Assembly: GCA_034430595.1 (NCBI GenBank)
Contig: DAOUEL010000011.1
Location: forward strand, 62,001 to 126,000
DNA length: 64,000 nt
From: E44-bin32 sp034430595
GTDB lineage: Bacteria; Chloroflexota; Anaerolineae; Anaerolineales; E44-bin32
Direction: 5' to 3'
The position numbers and the translations under genes were made by a program. Within the stretch, counting starts at the first letter, position 1; each line of letters opens with the position of its first letter. The notes under the pieces were generated by a model. It saw only the letters and a list, made by a program, of their open reading frames with translations, made no database searches and had not been told where the DNA came from. This document shows positions 35,706 through 44,972 of the stretch, one piece after another.

Positions 35706-36872
35706 ATGGAGTCTATTACCCACTTGCTGGTTATTGATGACGAACCGGGCATCCGTGAAGGGTGCCGCAGGGTTCTTGAACCGCTTGGCTTTGAGGTAGC
35801 GCAGGCTGAATCACTGGCGGAAGGCCTTGGTCTGATCGAGCAATCGAGTTTTGACCTGGTTCTGATCGATGTCATGCTGCCAGATGGCCGGGGCATTGAC
35901 CTGCTTGAACCGATTCTTCGCAACGACAGCAATACGATCTGCATCATCATCACAGGGTACGCCACGGTAGAGCTGGCCGTGCAAGCCATCAAACAAGGCG
36001 CTTACGATTTCCTCGCAAAGCCTTTCGATGCTGATGTGCTCGAGCTCACTGTGCGCCAAGGGCTTGAAAAACGGCGCCTGGCCTTCGAAGCAAAACGGGC
36101 ACAAGCACTGGACAGCAGGCTGAAGGAAGTTGAACATGAAAAAGAAGAATTGGCACGGCTTGAACAATTTAAGACCCACTTCATGTGGATGATGGCGCAT
36201 GAGCTGCGCTCTCCACTAAGCGCTGTTCAGAGCCTGCTACGCACCCTTCTGCAAGGAATTGGAGATCCCATAACTAAGAATCAACGCAATTTGATCAACC
36301 GAGTTGAAAACCGTCTCGCAAGCCTGCAGAACCTGGTGAATGATTTGCTTGCACTTGCCGCCAGTAAGAACCCTGAGCTCGAACTGCAAATTGAAACCCT
36401 GGACATTAAAGCGCTGTTGGAAAGTGTTCGAAACGACCTGGCTCCCAGAGCAGCGGAGAGAGATATTTCGCTGCGGTTCAAGCTGCCAGCTTCCCTGCCA
36501 CGGGTTGAATCAAGCCTGGACGGCCTGAAGTCCGCGCTCTCCAACCTGTTCGATAACGCCATAAAATACTCGCCATCCGGTGGAATCGTTGTGGTTGATG
36601 CCTATGCGCAGCGTGATGGTGTTGAAATTAGTATCACAGACACCGGAATCGGAATTCCCGTTGAGCTCATCTCCCGACTCGGTGAAGAATTCTTCCGGGC
36701 GCCAAACGCCCGCCACTCTGGGCAGCCTGGAACCGGTCTTGGCCTGAGTCTGGTAAAAGAGATCCTTAACCGGCTTGGTGGGCACATAAGCATAGAAAGT
36801 GAAGTCAATCAAGGCACGACCGTGAGAATATGGATCCCCACCGAACCAAAGGAGGCCAAGTCTACCGAGTAA
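35706..36872 (+). CDS. Receiver-histidine kinase hybrid (cassette 1)
   Basis: 388 residues. Order is reversed from classical hybrids: an N-terminal receiver (VIDDEP, phospho-acceptor Asp55, Lys in AKPFDAD), a coiled coil, HisKA with His165 in AHELRSP, and HATPase_c (NLFDNAIKYS, DTGIGIP, GTGLGLSLVKE). No DNA-binding domain. It is soluble. It probably takes phosphate from the upstream Cache kinase and passes it on (inference). It is the last gene before the 540-base leader of the Etf/HdrD operon. The paralog is at 44973-46124. Confidence 0.93.
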   Translation: MESITHLLVIDDEPGIREGCRRVLEPLGFEVAQAESLAEGLGLIEQSSFDLVLIDVMLPDGRGIDLLEPILRNDSNTICIIITGYATVELAVQAIKQGAYDFLAKPFDADVLELTVRQGLEKRRLAFEAKRAQALDSRLKEVEHEKEELARLEQFKTHFMWMMAHELRSPLSAVQSLLRTLLQGIGDPITKNQRNLINRVENRLASLQNLVNDLLALAASKNPELELQIETLDIKALLESVRNDLAPRAAERDISLRFKLPASLPRVESSLDGLKSALSNLFDNAIKYSPSGGIVVVDAYAQRDGVEISITDTGIGIPVELISRLGEEFFRAPNARHSGQPGTGLGLSLVKEILNRLGGHISIESEVNQGTTVRIWIPTEPKEAKSTE

Positions 36873-37412
36873 TTTCCAGATCGCACTACTGCCCGTGTAT
36901 CTTCTAAAGCACCTTGCGGATCATGCGCGCCCTCAGGGCTCGCTTGCAGCGTAATTCTCCTATTACCCTCCAGATTGGACGCATCTTTCCTTTTCTGTTG
37001 ACTTTCATCTTTAACAGAGGGGCAGACTGTCACTACGGTAATTGTGATACATTTCACATAATATAGCTACCAATTTATGGATTGGGGAGCCTGCTCGACC
37101 GCGACACACTGGCCCTTCCATATAAACCACTGGGCTGTTAGCAGAATGCACGCGGTCGAGCTGAGAATATTCGAGCTGCTGCATGGCCGTAGTACATTCG
37201 AACGGTCTACGGATGGAGAATGTCATCGGCTGCAAGCATGCACCTGAACCCTCAAGGACATGCCCGCAGGTGGCGGCTATCCCCTCTCCGCTCCCCACTC
37301 CTGCCCAACTGCAGCCGGCTGAAGAAATCACAGGGTTCCCGGCTGAAATATGCCACGAGCACCATGCTCGCACGAAACCGACCAGGTCCCCTCTATAGAC
37401 TGCGAGGCGTAG
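36873..37412 (+). other. 540-base intergenic leader of Etf/HdrD operon
   Basis: No credible gene: short frames exist on both strands, but they have atypical composition and no SD. The only clear element is the CRP-type palindrome with an adjacent TAATAT, listed separately. If transcription starts there, the first gene has a leader of about 340 bases, in which I see no recognised riboswitch. Confidence 0.6.
37043..37058. promoter_or_regulatory. CRP/FNR-type palindromic operator
   Basis: TGTGATACATTTCACA is a perfect TGTGA-N6-TCACA inverted repeat, matching the classical CRP-family box. TAATAT at 37059-37064 directly follows and could be a -10. It lies 355 bases upstream of the HdrD-like/Etf operon. 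No HTH-bearing CRP protein is encoded in the window. Confidence 0.6.
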
Positions 37413-38660
37413 ATGATGGAAGTTCGAACGCTCGACCCCTCAACCGAATTCATGAACCAGATTATGGAAACGATCCCCGACGGCGAACGCATCAAGATGT
37501 GCCTGCAGTGCGGGGCTTGCAGCGGCGCATGCCCCTTCGGTTTCATAATGAAATACCCACCGCACGGCATGATCGCCGCCATGCGGGCAGGATTGATCGA
37601 GGATGTGCTCGCCGCTGACACGGCCTGGATGTGCGTCTCGTGCTACGCCTGCACCCAGGCTTGCCCGGCCAAGATCCCGGTGACTGCCGGGCTGACGACT
37701 CATGTGAAAGAGGAAATGCTCCTGGCCGGAAATGTTCCAACCGAGCTCCAGGATGCACTCGAGAAGGCTCAGCGCTACTTCAACCCGCTCGGTGAATCCC
37801 CTCGCAAACGAGCCGAATGGGCGGAGGGGATGGATCCGGAAGTGACGATCATGGCGAAAGCTAAGCGCCCGGTGGATTTCCTATGGTTCGTTGGCGATTA
37901 TGCCTCCTACCATCCCAGCGTTCGAAAAGCTACTCGAAATTTCGCCCGCATCTTGCAAGCGCTCGGCGTGGACTTCGGTATTCTCGGTCCAGAAGAGCTC
38001 AGCGATGGCGATTCGGTCCGTCTGGCAGGGGAGATTGGCCTGTTCGAAATGCTGGCCGAGAAGAACGGGGCTGCATTTGCCAAGTACGAATTCAACGAAA
38101 TCATCACCACCGATCCGCACGCCTACAATGCTCTGAAGAATGAGTACCCCCGCCTCGGCTTCTCCTATCCAGTCCGGCACTACACCGAGTTCCTGCTCGA
38201 CTATAAGGACCAACTGCAAACCTTATTCAAGAATGAAGTCCAATCCAGCGTCACGTTTCATGACCCCTGCTATCTCGGGCGTGCAAACGGGATCTATGAG
38301 GCACCGCGCGAGTTACTGGGGTTGATCCCCGGCATTGAATTGACCGAAATGTCCCACACCCACGAGAACAGCCTCTGCTGTGGCGGCGGCGGAGGCGGGA
38401 TGTGGCTGGATGGATTCCGCTGGGAAAAGGCCAAGTCCCACATCTCGGAATGGCGCATGCGCGAAGCCGTACACGCGCTGGGTAAGCCCTCCAGCGAAGA
38501 GCTCGACACAACCGCCCAACCCACCCGAATTCTGGCCGTCGCCTGTCCCTACGAGCCATCGAGGTTTATCGATGCGGCGAAGACAGTGCCCGGAGCGGAG
38601 GGGCTGCAGGTGAAGGAAATCGCCGAGCTCCTGGCCGAAGCTATTGGAATTGAGGAGTGA
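37413..38660 (+). CDS. Soluble HdrD-like Fe-S oxidoreductase
   Basis: 415 residues, SD GCGAGG upstream. Two CxxCxxCxxxCP clusters near residues 30-42 and 70-82 are followed by HdrB/D-like CCG domains. The second is intact (HDPCYLGR, SLCCGGGGGG). The first has the fold pattern (FVGDYASYHPSV) but its cysteines are replaced. The sequence is paralogous to the cytoplasmic half of the membrane protein at 40440. With etfBA directly after it, it probably moves electrons between the flavoprotein and another Fe-S partner (inference). Confidence 0.88.
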   Translation: MMEVRTLDPSTEFMNQIMETIPDGERIKMCLQCGACSGACPFGFIMKYPPHGMIAAMRAGLIEDVLAADTAWMCVSCYACTQACPAKIPVTAGLTTHVKEEMLLAGNVPTELQDALEKAQRYFNPLGESPRKRAEWAEGMDPEVTIMAKAKRPVDFLWFVGDYASYHPSVRKATRNFARILQALGVDFGILGPEELSDGDSVRLAGEIGLFEMLAEKNGAAFAKYEFNEIITTDPHAYNALKNEYPRLGFSYPVRHYTEFLLDYKDQLQTLFKNEVQSSVTFHDPCYLGRANGIYEAPRELLGLIPGIELTEMSHTHENSLCCGGGGGGMWLDGFRWEKAKSHISEWRMREAVHALGKPSSEELDTTAQPTRILAVACPYEPSRFIDAAKTVPGAEGLQVKEIAELLAEAIGIEE

Positions 38661-38664
38661 GAAG

Positions 38665-39429
38665 ATGAACATCGTAGTCCTTGTCAAACTCGTTCCCGAC
38701 CTCGTTGAGGAGCTGGAGATCGACTCGAGCGGAACCTCGCTCGACACGACCTTTCTACGCCAGATTATCAACGAACCCGATGAGCACGCCCTGGAGCAAG
38801 CCCTCTTGTTGAAGGAGGCGTCAGGGGCAACCGTCACGGTGATCGGAGCTGGCGTTGACGGAATGGATGATGTGCTCTTCACGGCTGCTGCAAAAGGCGC
38901 TGACCGCGAAATCAAGCTCACCGGGAGCTTCGAGGCTGGCATCAACAACCACGCGATGGCACGTGCTTTTGCCGCTATGATGGGCGAACTGGCGCCCGAT
39001 ATGATCCTGACCGGAGTCCAGGCGCATAACGACATCGATGGGGCATTGGGACCACTGGTAGCCCAATTCCTTGATCTTCCCTATATCGGTTATGTCTCCG
39101 GCGTATCAATCGCCGCCGGCGAATGCACAGTGCGCAAAGAATACGCCGGTGGATTGATCGGCGAGATGCAGGCACCACTCCCGATCGTGCTGGGAATTCA
39201 AGCGGCGGAAAAACCGCCGCGCTACGTTGCGGTGAGCAAAGTCCGCCAGGCGATGAAAACGGTCTCGCTCGAAGAGCAATCCACCCCCGAACTTGACCCG
39301 TCCGGGGCAGCCGTCATCGAGCGGATGTTCCAACCCGAGGGCGGCGAGCACGCCGAAATGATCGAGGGCGATGTCGATCAGATTGCCGATCGCTTCGTCG
39401 AGCTGCTCCGAGACGCGGGCGTGCTGTAG
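38665..39429 (+). CDS. etfB: Electron transfer flavoprotein subunit beta (FixA-like)
   Basis: 254 residues from ATG 38665, with GAGGAG upstream. The ETF fold is clear: VVLVKLVPD at the start, the DEHALEQALLLKE helix, and VQAHNDIDGALGPLVA near residue 120, where the AMP/FAD loop lies. Length is typical. With EtfA it forms a heterodimer carrying FAD. The next-but-one gene is a membrane ETF oxidoreductase, so electrons probably flow to quinone. Whether the ETF bifurcates cannot be settled by eye. Confidence 0.93.
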   Translation: MNIVVLVKLVPDLVEELEIDSSGTSLDTTFLRQIINEPDEHALEQALLLKEASGATVTVIGAGVDGMDDVLFTAAAKGADREIKLTGSFEAGINNHAMARAFAAMMGELAPDMILTGVQAHNDIDGALGPLVAQFLDLPYIGYVSGVSIAAGECTVRKEYAGGLIGEMQAPLPIVLGIQAAEKPPRYVAVSKVRQAMKTVSLEEQSTPELDPSGAAVIERMFQPEGGEHAEMIEGDVDQIADRFVELLRDAGVL

Positions 39430-39460
39430 CCGGCGCCGATATTGAATAAGGGAGGTCAAG

Positions 39461-40435
39461 ATGTCTGCTGACATCTACGTACTTATCGAGCACATGCAGG
39501 GAAAAGTAAACGACATCTCCTACATCATGCTCGCAGCCGGGCGCGTCCTGGCCGGTGGATCAGGTGGGCAGGTTGTCGGCATGCTGCTCGGGCATGATGT
39601 CGAAGGACTCACCGCAAACCTGGCCGCCGACAAGGTGCTGCTTGTTGATCACCCGGCCCTGGCCGAGTTCACACCTGAAGCGTACCAGAAGGCTATGGCC
39701 GCACTCATCGAGCAAAGCGCACCACGCGCGGTACTGATGGGCGAGACCTCGATCGGCGCGGATATCGCCGGAGGTCTCTCAGCCCTTCTTGGATTGCCGC
39801 TTGTCAGCCTGTGCCGGCATGTCGGAGCGGAGGGCGGACGACTCACCTTCACCAGCCAGATATGCGGCGGCAAAATCCTCGCCGAAGGTGAGCTCCCGGG
39901 ACCGACCTGCCTGCTTACGATCATGCCCGGCGATTACAAGGTCGAGCAGGGCCAATCGAGCATCCAACCCGCGATCGAAAAAGTCCCGGCACTGGATCTA
40001 GAAGATTTGCATGTCTCACTGAAAGAATACATCGAGCCCACAGCTGGTGACGTAGACATTGCACGTGAATCGGTCCTTGTTGCCGTCGGACGGGGCATTC
40101 AGCAGGAGATGAACATCGAGATTCCGCAGGAGTTGGCCGACGCGCTGGGTGCGGTTGTTTGTGCCTCACGTCCGGTCGTTGACCAGGGCTGGATGGATAC
40201 CAGCCGGTTGGTTGGGAAATCCGGCAAGCATGTCAGCCCCAAGGTCTACCTGGCGATAGGGATCAGTGGTGCTCCCGAACACGTAGAGGGGATCGGTGGC
40301 TCCGATCTCATTCTCGCTATTAATACCGATCCAAAAGCGCCGATCTTCGACATCGCAAAGTACGGCACGTCGACCGATTTGTTTGACATCGTGCCGGTTC
40401 TCACGGAGAAGATTAAAGCCGCAAAAGGCGGGTGA
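39461..40435 (+). CDS. etfA: Electron transfer flavoprotein subunit alpha (FixB-like)
   Basis: 324 residues from ATG 39461, SD GGGAGG. An N-terminal ETF domain is followed by the C-terminal FAD-binding domain, with the signature ASRPVVDQGWMD and GKSGKHVSPKVYLAIGISGAPEHVEGI stretch around residues 225-275, and INTDPKAPIFDIAKYG. Length is typical. It partners EtfB immediately upstream. No extra ferredoxin domain is present, unlike some EtfA proteins of anaerobes. Confidence 0.95.
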   Translation: MSADIYVLIEHMQGKVNDISYIMLAAGRVLAGGSGGQVVGMLLGHDVEGLTANLAADKVLLVDHPALAEFTPEAYQKAMAALIEQSAPRAVLMGETSIGADIAGGLSALLGLPLVSLCRHVGAEGGRLTFTSQICGGKILAEGELPGPTCLLTIMPGDYKVEQGQSSIQPAIEKVPALDLEDLHVSLKEYIEPTAGDVDIARESVLVAVGRGIQQEMNIEIPQELADALGAVVCASRPVVDQGWMDTSRLVGKSGKHVSPKVYLAIGISGAPEHVEGIGGSDLILAINTDPKAPIFDIAKYGTSTDLFDIVPVLTEKIKAAKGG

Positions 40436-40439
40436 TCTC

Positions 40440-42437
40440 ATGGACTACGGAGTCATCAAATCCATCGTTGCCTCGACAGCAATTCTTTTTGCTGGCGGAT
40501 TCTTCCTGCTGCGCGTATACCAGATGCTTTGGGATAACATGCGTCGCGGCCGACCGAGTCCGATGGAGGCCCGCGTCCCCGAGCGGCTTAAATCATTGCT
40601 GGTGTACGTTGGAGGCCAGCTGAAGCTCTTCCGGGTGTTGGTGCCTGGAACGGCTCATTTCTTCATCTTCTGGGGATTTATCCTGCTTTCGTTAACAATC
40701 CTTCAGGCAATGCTCGAAGGGATGCTTGCTTTTAGGGGCTCAACATTCGTTCTGCCATTCATAGGCACCTTCGGGCCACTGGCGCTGCTCCAGGACCTAT
40801 TCGCTGTTTTCGTTTCGGTTGCAGTCCTGGTCGGGCTTTATACACGTATTATCGTCAACCCGGAGCGTTACCGCGGCAGCCATAAAAGCCAGGGCGTTAT
40901 CGTGCTTCTTTTCATCATGACGATCATGCTCAGCCTGCTAGTCATGAACAGCATTCGGCTCAATCTAGGCGAAGATGCACTCAGTTCCTGGCGTCCGGTC
41001 TCACGACTCGTAGGAAGACTTTTCGCAGGGTTTTCCACGACAAATCAGTTCATCATCGGTGAAACTGCTTACTGGATCCACCTCGGTGTTGTGCTGATTT
41101 TTCTTACAGAACTCCCGGGCGGGAAGCACTTCCACGTGGTCACAGCTTTACCGGCAGTCTACCTGCGCGACCTTGGACCCATGGGGAAACTGCAGGATGC
41201 ACCGGAGTTTGGCGGCGATGTCGGGGTGAGCACGATCGAGCAGTTCAGCTGGCGCCAGATGCTTGATTTCTATACATGCACGGAATGCGGCCGCTGCCAG
41301 GATGCTTGCCCTGCATATGCCAGCGGCCTCGAGCTGAGCCCTAAATTGCTCATCATGCGGCTGCGTGATGAGTTGATCAGGGATGGGTCCGCTCGCCGGG
41401 CAAACGGAGACAACGGTAACGGCTACAAAGCCCGAGAGCTGAGCGACGGGATCCTAAGTGATGAATTCCTCTGGTCTTGCACAACCTGCATGGCGTGCGA
41501 TCAAGAGTGTCCGCTGTTTATCGAACACGTCTCCCCCCTCGTCGATATGCGCCGCCACCTGGTGATCGAGGGCCGGGTAGATAGGATGTTGCAGGATGCG
41601 CTAGCGAATTTGGGGCGCTATGGCAACTCATTTGGCCAGGCCGAACGCGCCCGGGCGAAGTGGACCCAGGGGATCGAACCAAAGATAACCGATGCCCGTC
41701 GAGAACCGGTCGATTATTTGTGGTTCCTGGGCGATTTTGCCTCCTACCACGCCAGTGTCAGCGAGGCTACTAAGAAAACAGCCGAAGTTTTCCGTGCTGC
41801 CGGGTTGAACTTTGGGATCCTTTACGAAGGGGAGCGTAATGCCGGAAATGACGTTCGCCGGATAGGTGAAGAGGGATTGTTCGAGATGCTGGTGGAGGAA
41901 AACATGGCCGCACTCGAGAAAAGCCAATACGGCGCCATCGTCACCACCGACCCTCACACGTACAACACGCTGAAACATGAGTACCCGCCCGAGATCAACG
42001 GTTCACGGCCGATCCTGCATTACAGCGAGCTGCTCGATGAACTGCTCAGCAGCGGGAAACTCAAGCTGAGTAAGAAGCTCAACTATACAGTCACCTACCA
42101 TGATCCATGTTATCTCGGACGTTACAACGGGATCTACGACGCGCCCCGCCGCGTGATAGAAGCCACCGGCTGCAAAATGGTCGAGATGCCACGTAATCGC
42201 GATCGGGGGTTCTGCTGCGGCGCTGGTGGTGGACGCATTTGGATGGATGAGACCGAAGTCAAAGAGCGCCCCAGCGAGTCACGCATCTATGAAGCCGTTG
42301 GACTTGATGGAGTTGAAGTTCTAACCGTGGCTTGTCCGAAGGACATCACGATGTTCAAAGATTCGGTTAAGACGACCGGGCACGAGGACTCGCTGCAGAT
42401 CAAAGACCTGATCGAATTGGTCCATGAAGCGCTGTGA
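40440..42437 (+). CDS. Membrane HdrD-like ETF:quinone oxidoreductase
   Basis: 665 residues from ATG 40440. The N-terminal ~260 residues are a NarI-like membrane domain with about five helices and His in TAHFFIFWGF and WIHLGVVLIF, suited to bind heme b. Then come two CxxCxxCxxxCP clusters (CTECGRCQDACP, CTTCMACDQECP) and CCG domains. The second CCG is intact (CYLGRYN, FCCGAGGGR); the first has lost its cysteines. This layout matches the EMO type of ETF:menaquinone oxidoreductase described from Geobacter. It follows etfBA by 4 bases. Function: electrons from ETF to menaquinone (inference from family and context). Confidence 0.9.
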   Translation: MDYGVIKSIVASTAILFAGGFFLLRVYQMLWDNMRRGRPSPMEARVPERLKSLLVYVGGQLKLFRVLVPGTAHFFIFWGFILLSLTILQAMLEGMLAFRGSTFVLPFIGTFGPLALLQDLFAVFVSVAVLVGLYTRIIVNPERYRGSHKSQGVIVLLFIMTIMLSLLVMNSIRLNLGEDALSSWRPVSRLVGRLFAGFSTTNQFIIGETAYWIHLGVVLIFLTELPGGKHFHVVTALPAVYLRDLGPMGKLQDAPEFGGDVGVSTIEQFSWRQMLDFYTCTECGRCQDACPAYASGLELSPKLLIMRLRDELIRDGSARRANGDNGNGYKARELSDGILSDEFLWSCTTCMACDQECPLFIEHVSPLVDMRRHLVIEGRVDRMLQDALANLGRYGNSFGQAERARAKWTQGIEPKITDARREPVDYLWFLGDFASYHASVSEATKKTAEVFRAAGLNFGILYEGERNAGNDVRRIGEEGLFEMLVEENMAALEKSQYGAIVTTDPHTYNTLKHEYPPEINGSRPILHYSELLDELLSSGKLKLSKKLNYTVTYHDPCYLGRYNGIYDAPRRVIEATGCKMVEMPRNRDRGFCCGAGGGRIWMDETEVKERPSESRIYEAVGLDGVEVLTVACPKDITMFKDSVKTTGHEDSLQIKDLIELVHEAL

Positions 42438-42455
42438 AGGCAGAGGTTGCTTGAG

Positions 42456-42926
42456 ATGTCCGCTCAAATCGTAACGCAGGCGTTGCAATCGCTCGAGTTT
42501 ACTCGGGATTTCGAGCCAAAAAAGTTGGAGAAGCTGGCGGCGATTTCTACCTATGTGACTTTCTCGGAAGGTGCCATGATCTTTCGCGAAGGTGACTCGA
42601 GCGAACTGGTCTATCTGATCATCGAAGGCGAGGTTTCACTTCTAACCCAGGTCCCTGGCCATGGCCAGGTCACAATTCTTGTGCTTGAACCCGGTCATCT
42701 GCTGGGCTGGTCATCGCTCTTCCCTCCCCAGCGGAAGACCGCCAGCGCGCGTACGAACGTTCCCACCCGGGCCATTGCGATCAACGCTCTCAAGCTGCTC
42801 GATCTGTGCCAGGGTGATACAGATTTCGGCTACAGCATCATGTGGAAGGTGGCCGACATCATATCCGGCCGCCTGCGGGCCGCGCGCGAGCAATTGCTCG
42901 ATATGTTCGAGCCGGCGAAGAAGTAG
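42456..42926 (+). CDS. cNMP-binding-fold protein without DNA-binding domain
   Basis: 156 residues from ATG 42456. One cyclic-nucleotide-binding beta barrel (about residues 15-125; FREGDSSELVYLIIEGEVSLL, GHLLGWSSLF, and an SARTN stretch at the phosphate-binding cassette). A helix follows, and the protein then ends; no helix-turn-helix is present, unlike CRP/FNR. It closes the first redox operon, 18 bases after the membrane oxidoreductase. The paralog at 53799 closes the second. It probably acts as a ligand-sensing partner protein (inference). Confidence 0.85.
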   Translation: MSAQIVTQALQSLEFTRDFEPKKLEKLAAISTYVTFSEGAMIFREGDSSELVYLIIEGEVSLLTQVPGHGQVTILVLEPGHLLGWSSLFPPQRKTASARTNVPTRAIAINALKLLDLCQGDTDFGYSIMWKVADIISGRLRAAREQLLDMFEPAKK

Positions 42927-42980
42927 TGTGTATGGTTCTGGATGGAGATCGAAGAAGGGAAACCGTGAAGCGTGAGCGGT

Positions 42981-44972
42981 ATGAGTTCGAATCGGTCGAA
43001 GGTGGAACGCATCCCGGAACCGGAGAAATCCATTCCAGGCGGCTTCCGTATCCCGATATCGACCAACTTGATCCTCAGCGACCTGCTGATTATCACCATC
43101 ATCAGCGTGATCTTCTTCATCGTTGGCATCCGCCTGATCGGCGACCGGGTTGTGGCCGAGGCACAGGGAAAGGTCAGACAGGACTTGAACTCGGCCCGGG
43201 AGATCTACCGGGGCGAATTGCGGCATATCAACGACGTGGTCCATCTCACGGCCGATCGATTCTTCCTCAAGGATGCCATGATGTCGGATAACCTTGAGCT
43301 CATCGCGGATGAGTTAGCCCAAGTCAGAGAGATTGAAAGTCTGGATATCCTGAGCATCACCGATCCATATGGCGTCGTGGCTTTGCGCAGCAACAACCCT
43401 GCGGCAATTGGGGATGACATGAGTGACGACAATATCATCGAGGTCGTGCTCATCCGCGAAGTCCCCGCAGCCGCCCCGCAAATCACGCCGGCACGGGAAC
43501 TGATGCTCGAATCGCCTGCCCTGGCTGAGCAAGCCAAATTGTCATTTGTGGAGACACCGCTGGCCCGGCCGCGCGATGAGACTGCCTTGACGGACGGAAT
43601 GATGCTGCGGGCGGCAGCCCCCATTTTTGATTACGACGGAAAACTGATTGGGGTGCTCTACGGCGGCGTGCTCCTATCGAGGAACTACGAGATCGTCGAT
43701 ACCATCAAACAGACGGTGTACCAGGACCTGACCTACAACGGAAAAGATGTCGGAACCGCAACGATCTTCCAGGATGATGTCCGCATCTCCACCAACGTCC
43801 GCAATGAAGACGGGACACGGGCGCTCGGTACCCGTGTATCGGAGTATGTATACAACCAGGTTGTGCGTGAAGGAGAACCCTGGATCGGCCGTGCGTATGT
43901 CGTAAACGATTGGTATATCACCGCGTACGAGCCGATTCGCAACATCTACAACCGCATCATCGGCATTCTCTATGTCGGCGTTCTCGAGCAGAAATACCTC
44001 GATGCCAAGCAGCAGACTGTGCTTGCGTTCCTGGCAATCACCTTCCTGGGGACGCTTGCCGCCATGACCCTCTCCTACCTGCTTGCAAAGCGTATTTCGG
44101 TCCCGATCGAAAAACTCGCACAGGCAGCACAGGACATTGCCCACGGAAAACTGAACACTCGCGTTGCGAGCACATCGAATGATGAGCTTGGAGACCTGGC
44201 AGAATCCTTCAACAGCATGGCTTCATCCCTCCAGCAACGGGACCAGCAGCTGAAGGAATACACCAAGAACAAGATCATGGAGTCGGAGCGATTGGCGTTG
44301 GTTGGCCAGCTCTCGGCCAACATCGCCCATGAACTGAATAACCCTCTTCAGGGCATTGTCACGTACTCACACCTGCTGCTCGAGAAACTGCCCTGCGAAG
44401 ATACTTCATCCGTCTCCTCGCTGAACCGCATCGTGACCCAGGCCAACCGCTGCCGGGATATCATTCGCGGCCTGCTTGATTTCTCGCGCCAGCGCAAGCC
44501 GGATAAGACCATCTGCAACCTGAACTCCGTCCTGCAGGAATGCCTGACGCTGGTTGAAAACCAGGCTTTATTCCACAACATCGAAATCGAATGCGAATTC
44601 GATACAAGCTCGCCGATGATCGTCATCGACCCAGCGCAGTTCCAGCAAGTCGCGTTAAACCTGATCATCAACGCCGCCGAGGCAATGGAAGACGGGGGGA
44701 CCCTCTCGGTTTCAACCCGCTTCGAGCCTGAGAACGATTCGCTCGCAGTCATGATCTCCGACACAGGATATGGAATCCCAGAGGAGAACTTCGAGAAATT
44801 ATTCGATCCCTTCTTTACGACGAAGGAAGTCGGGCATGGAACCGGTTTAGGGCTGGCGATCAGCTACGGGATCATCAAGGAACACGGTGGACGGATCGAC
44901 GTAGAAAGCGAAGTGGGCCAGGGAACCACCTTCACCGTTCACCTTCCGCTGGACGGCGAAGAAAAGGCATAA
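42981..44972 (+). CDS. Cache-domain sensor histidine kinase (cassette 2)
   Basis: 663 residues from ATG 42981; a GTG 9 bases earlier is possible. Membrane helix at about 29-53, double-Cache-like sensor, helix at about 350-372, HAMP, HisKA with His450 in AHELNNP, and HATPase_c (NLIINAAEAM, DTGYGIP, GTGLGLAISYG). It is clearly paralogous to the kinase at 33729 throughout, including the sensor (WIGRAYVVNDWYIT, RISTNVRNEDGTRALGTRV), so both may sense related ligands. It is followed directly by a receiver-kinase hybrid. Confidence 0.94.
   Translation: MSSNRSKVERIPEPEKSIPGGFRIPISTNLILSDLLIITIISVIFFIVGIRLIGDRVVAEAQGKVRQDLNSAREIYRGELRHINDVVHLTADRFFLKDAMMSDNLELIADELAQVREIESLDILSITDPYGVVALRSNNPAAIGDDMSDDNIIEVVLIREVPAAAPQITPARELMLESPALAEQAKLSFVETPLARPRDETALTDGMMLRAAAPIFDYDGKLIGVLYGGVLLSRNYEIVDTIKQTVYQDLTYNGKDVGTATIFQDDVRISTNVRNEDGTRALGTRVSEYVYNQVVREGEPWIGRAYVVNDWYITAYEPIRNIYNRIIGILYVGVLEQKYLDAKQQTVLAFLAITFLGTLAAMTLSYLLAKRISVPIEKLAQAAQDIAHGKLNTRVASTSNDELGDLAESFNSMASSLQQRDQQLKEYTKNKIMESERLALVGQLSANIAHELNNPLQGIVTYSHLLLEKLPCEDTSSVSSLNRIVTQANRCRDIIRGLLDFSRQRKPDKTICNLNSVLQECLTLVENQALFHNIEIECEFDTSSPMIVIDPAQFQQVALNLIINAAEAMEDGGTLSVSTRFEPENDSLAVMISDTGYGIPEENFEKLFDPFFTTKEVGHGTGLGLAISYGIIKEHGGRIDVESEVGQGTTFTVHLPLDGEEKA

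Noticed and set aside
37183..37398. Short frame in the leader of the Etf operon as a gene
   Set aside because: Pro/His/Thr-rich, no SD, no recognised similarity, and ends just before the SD of the next gene.
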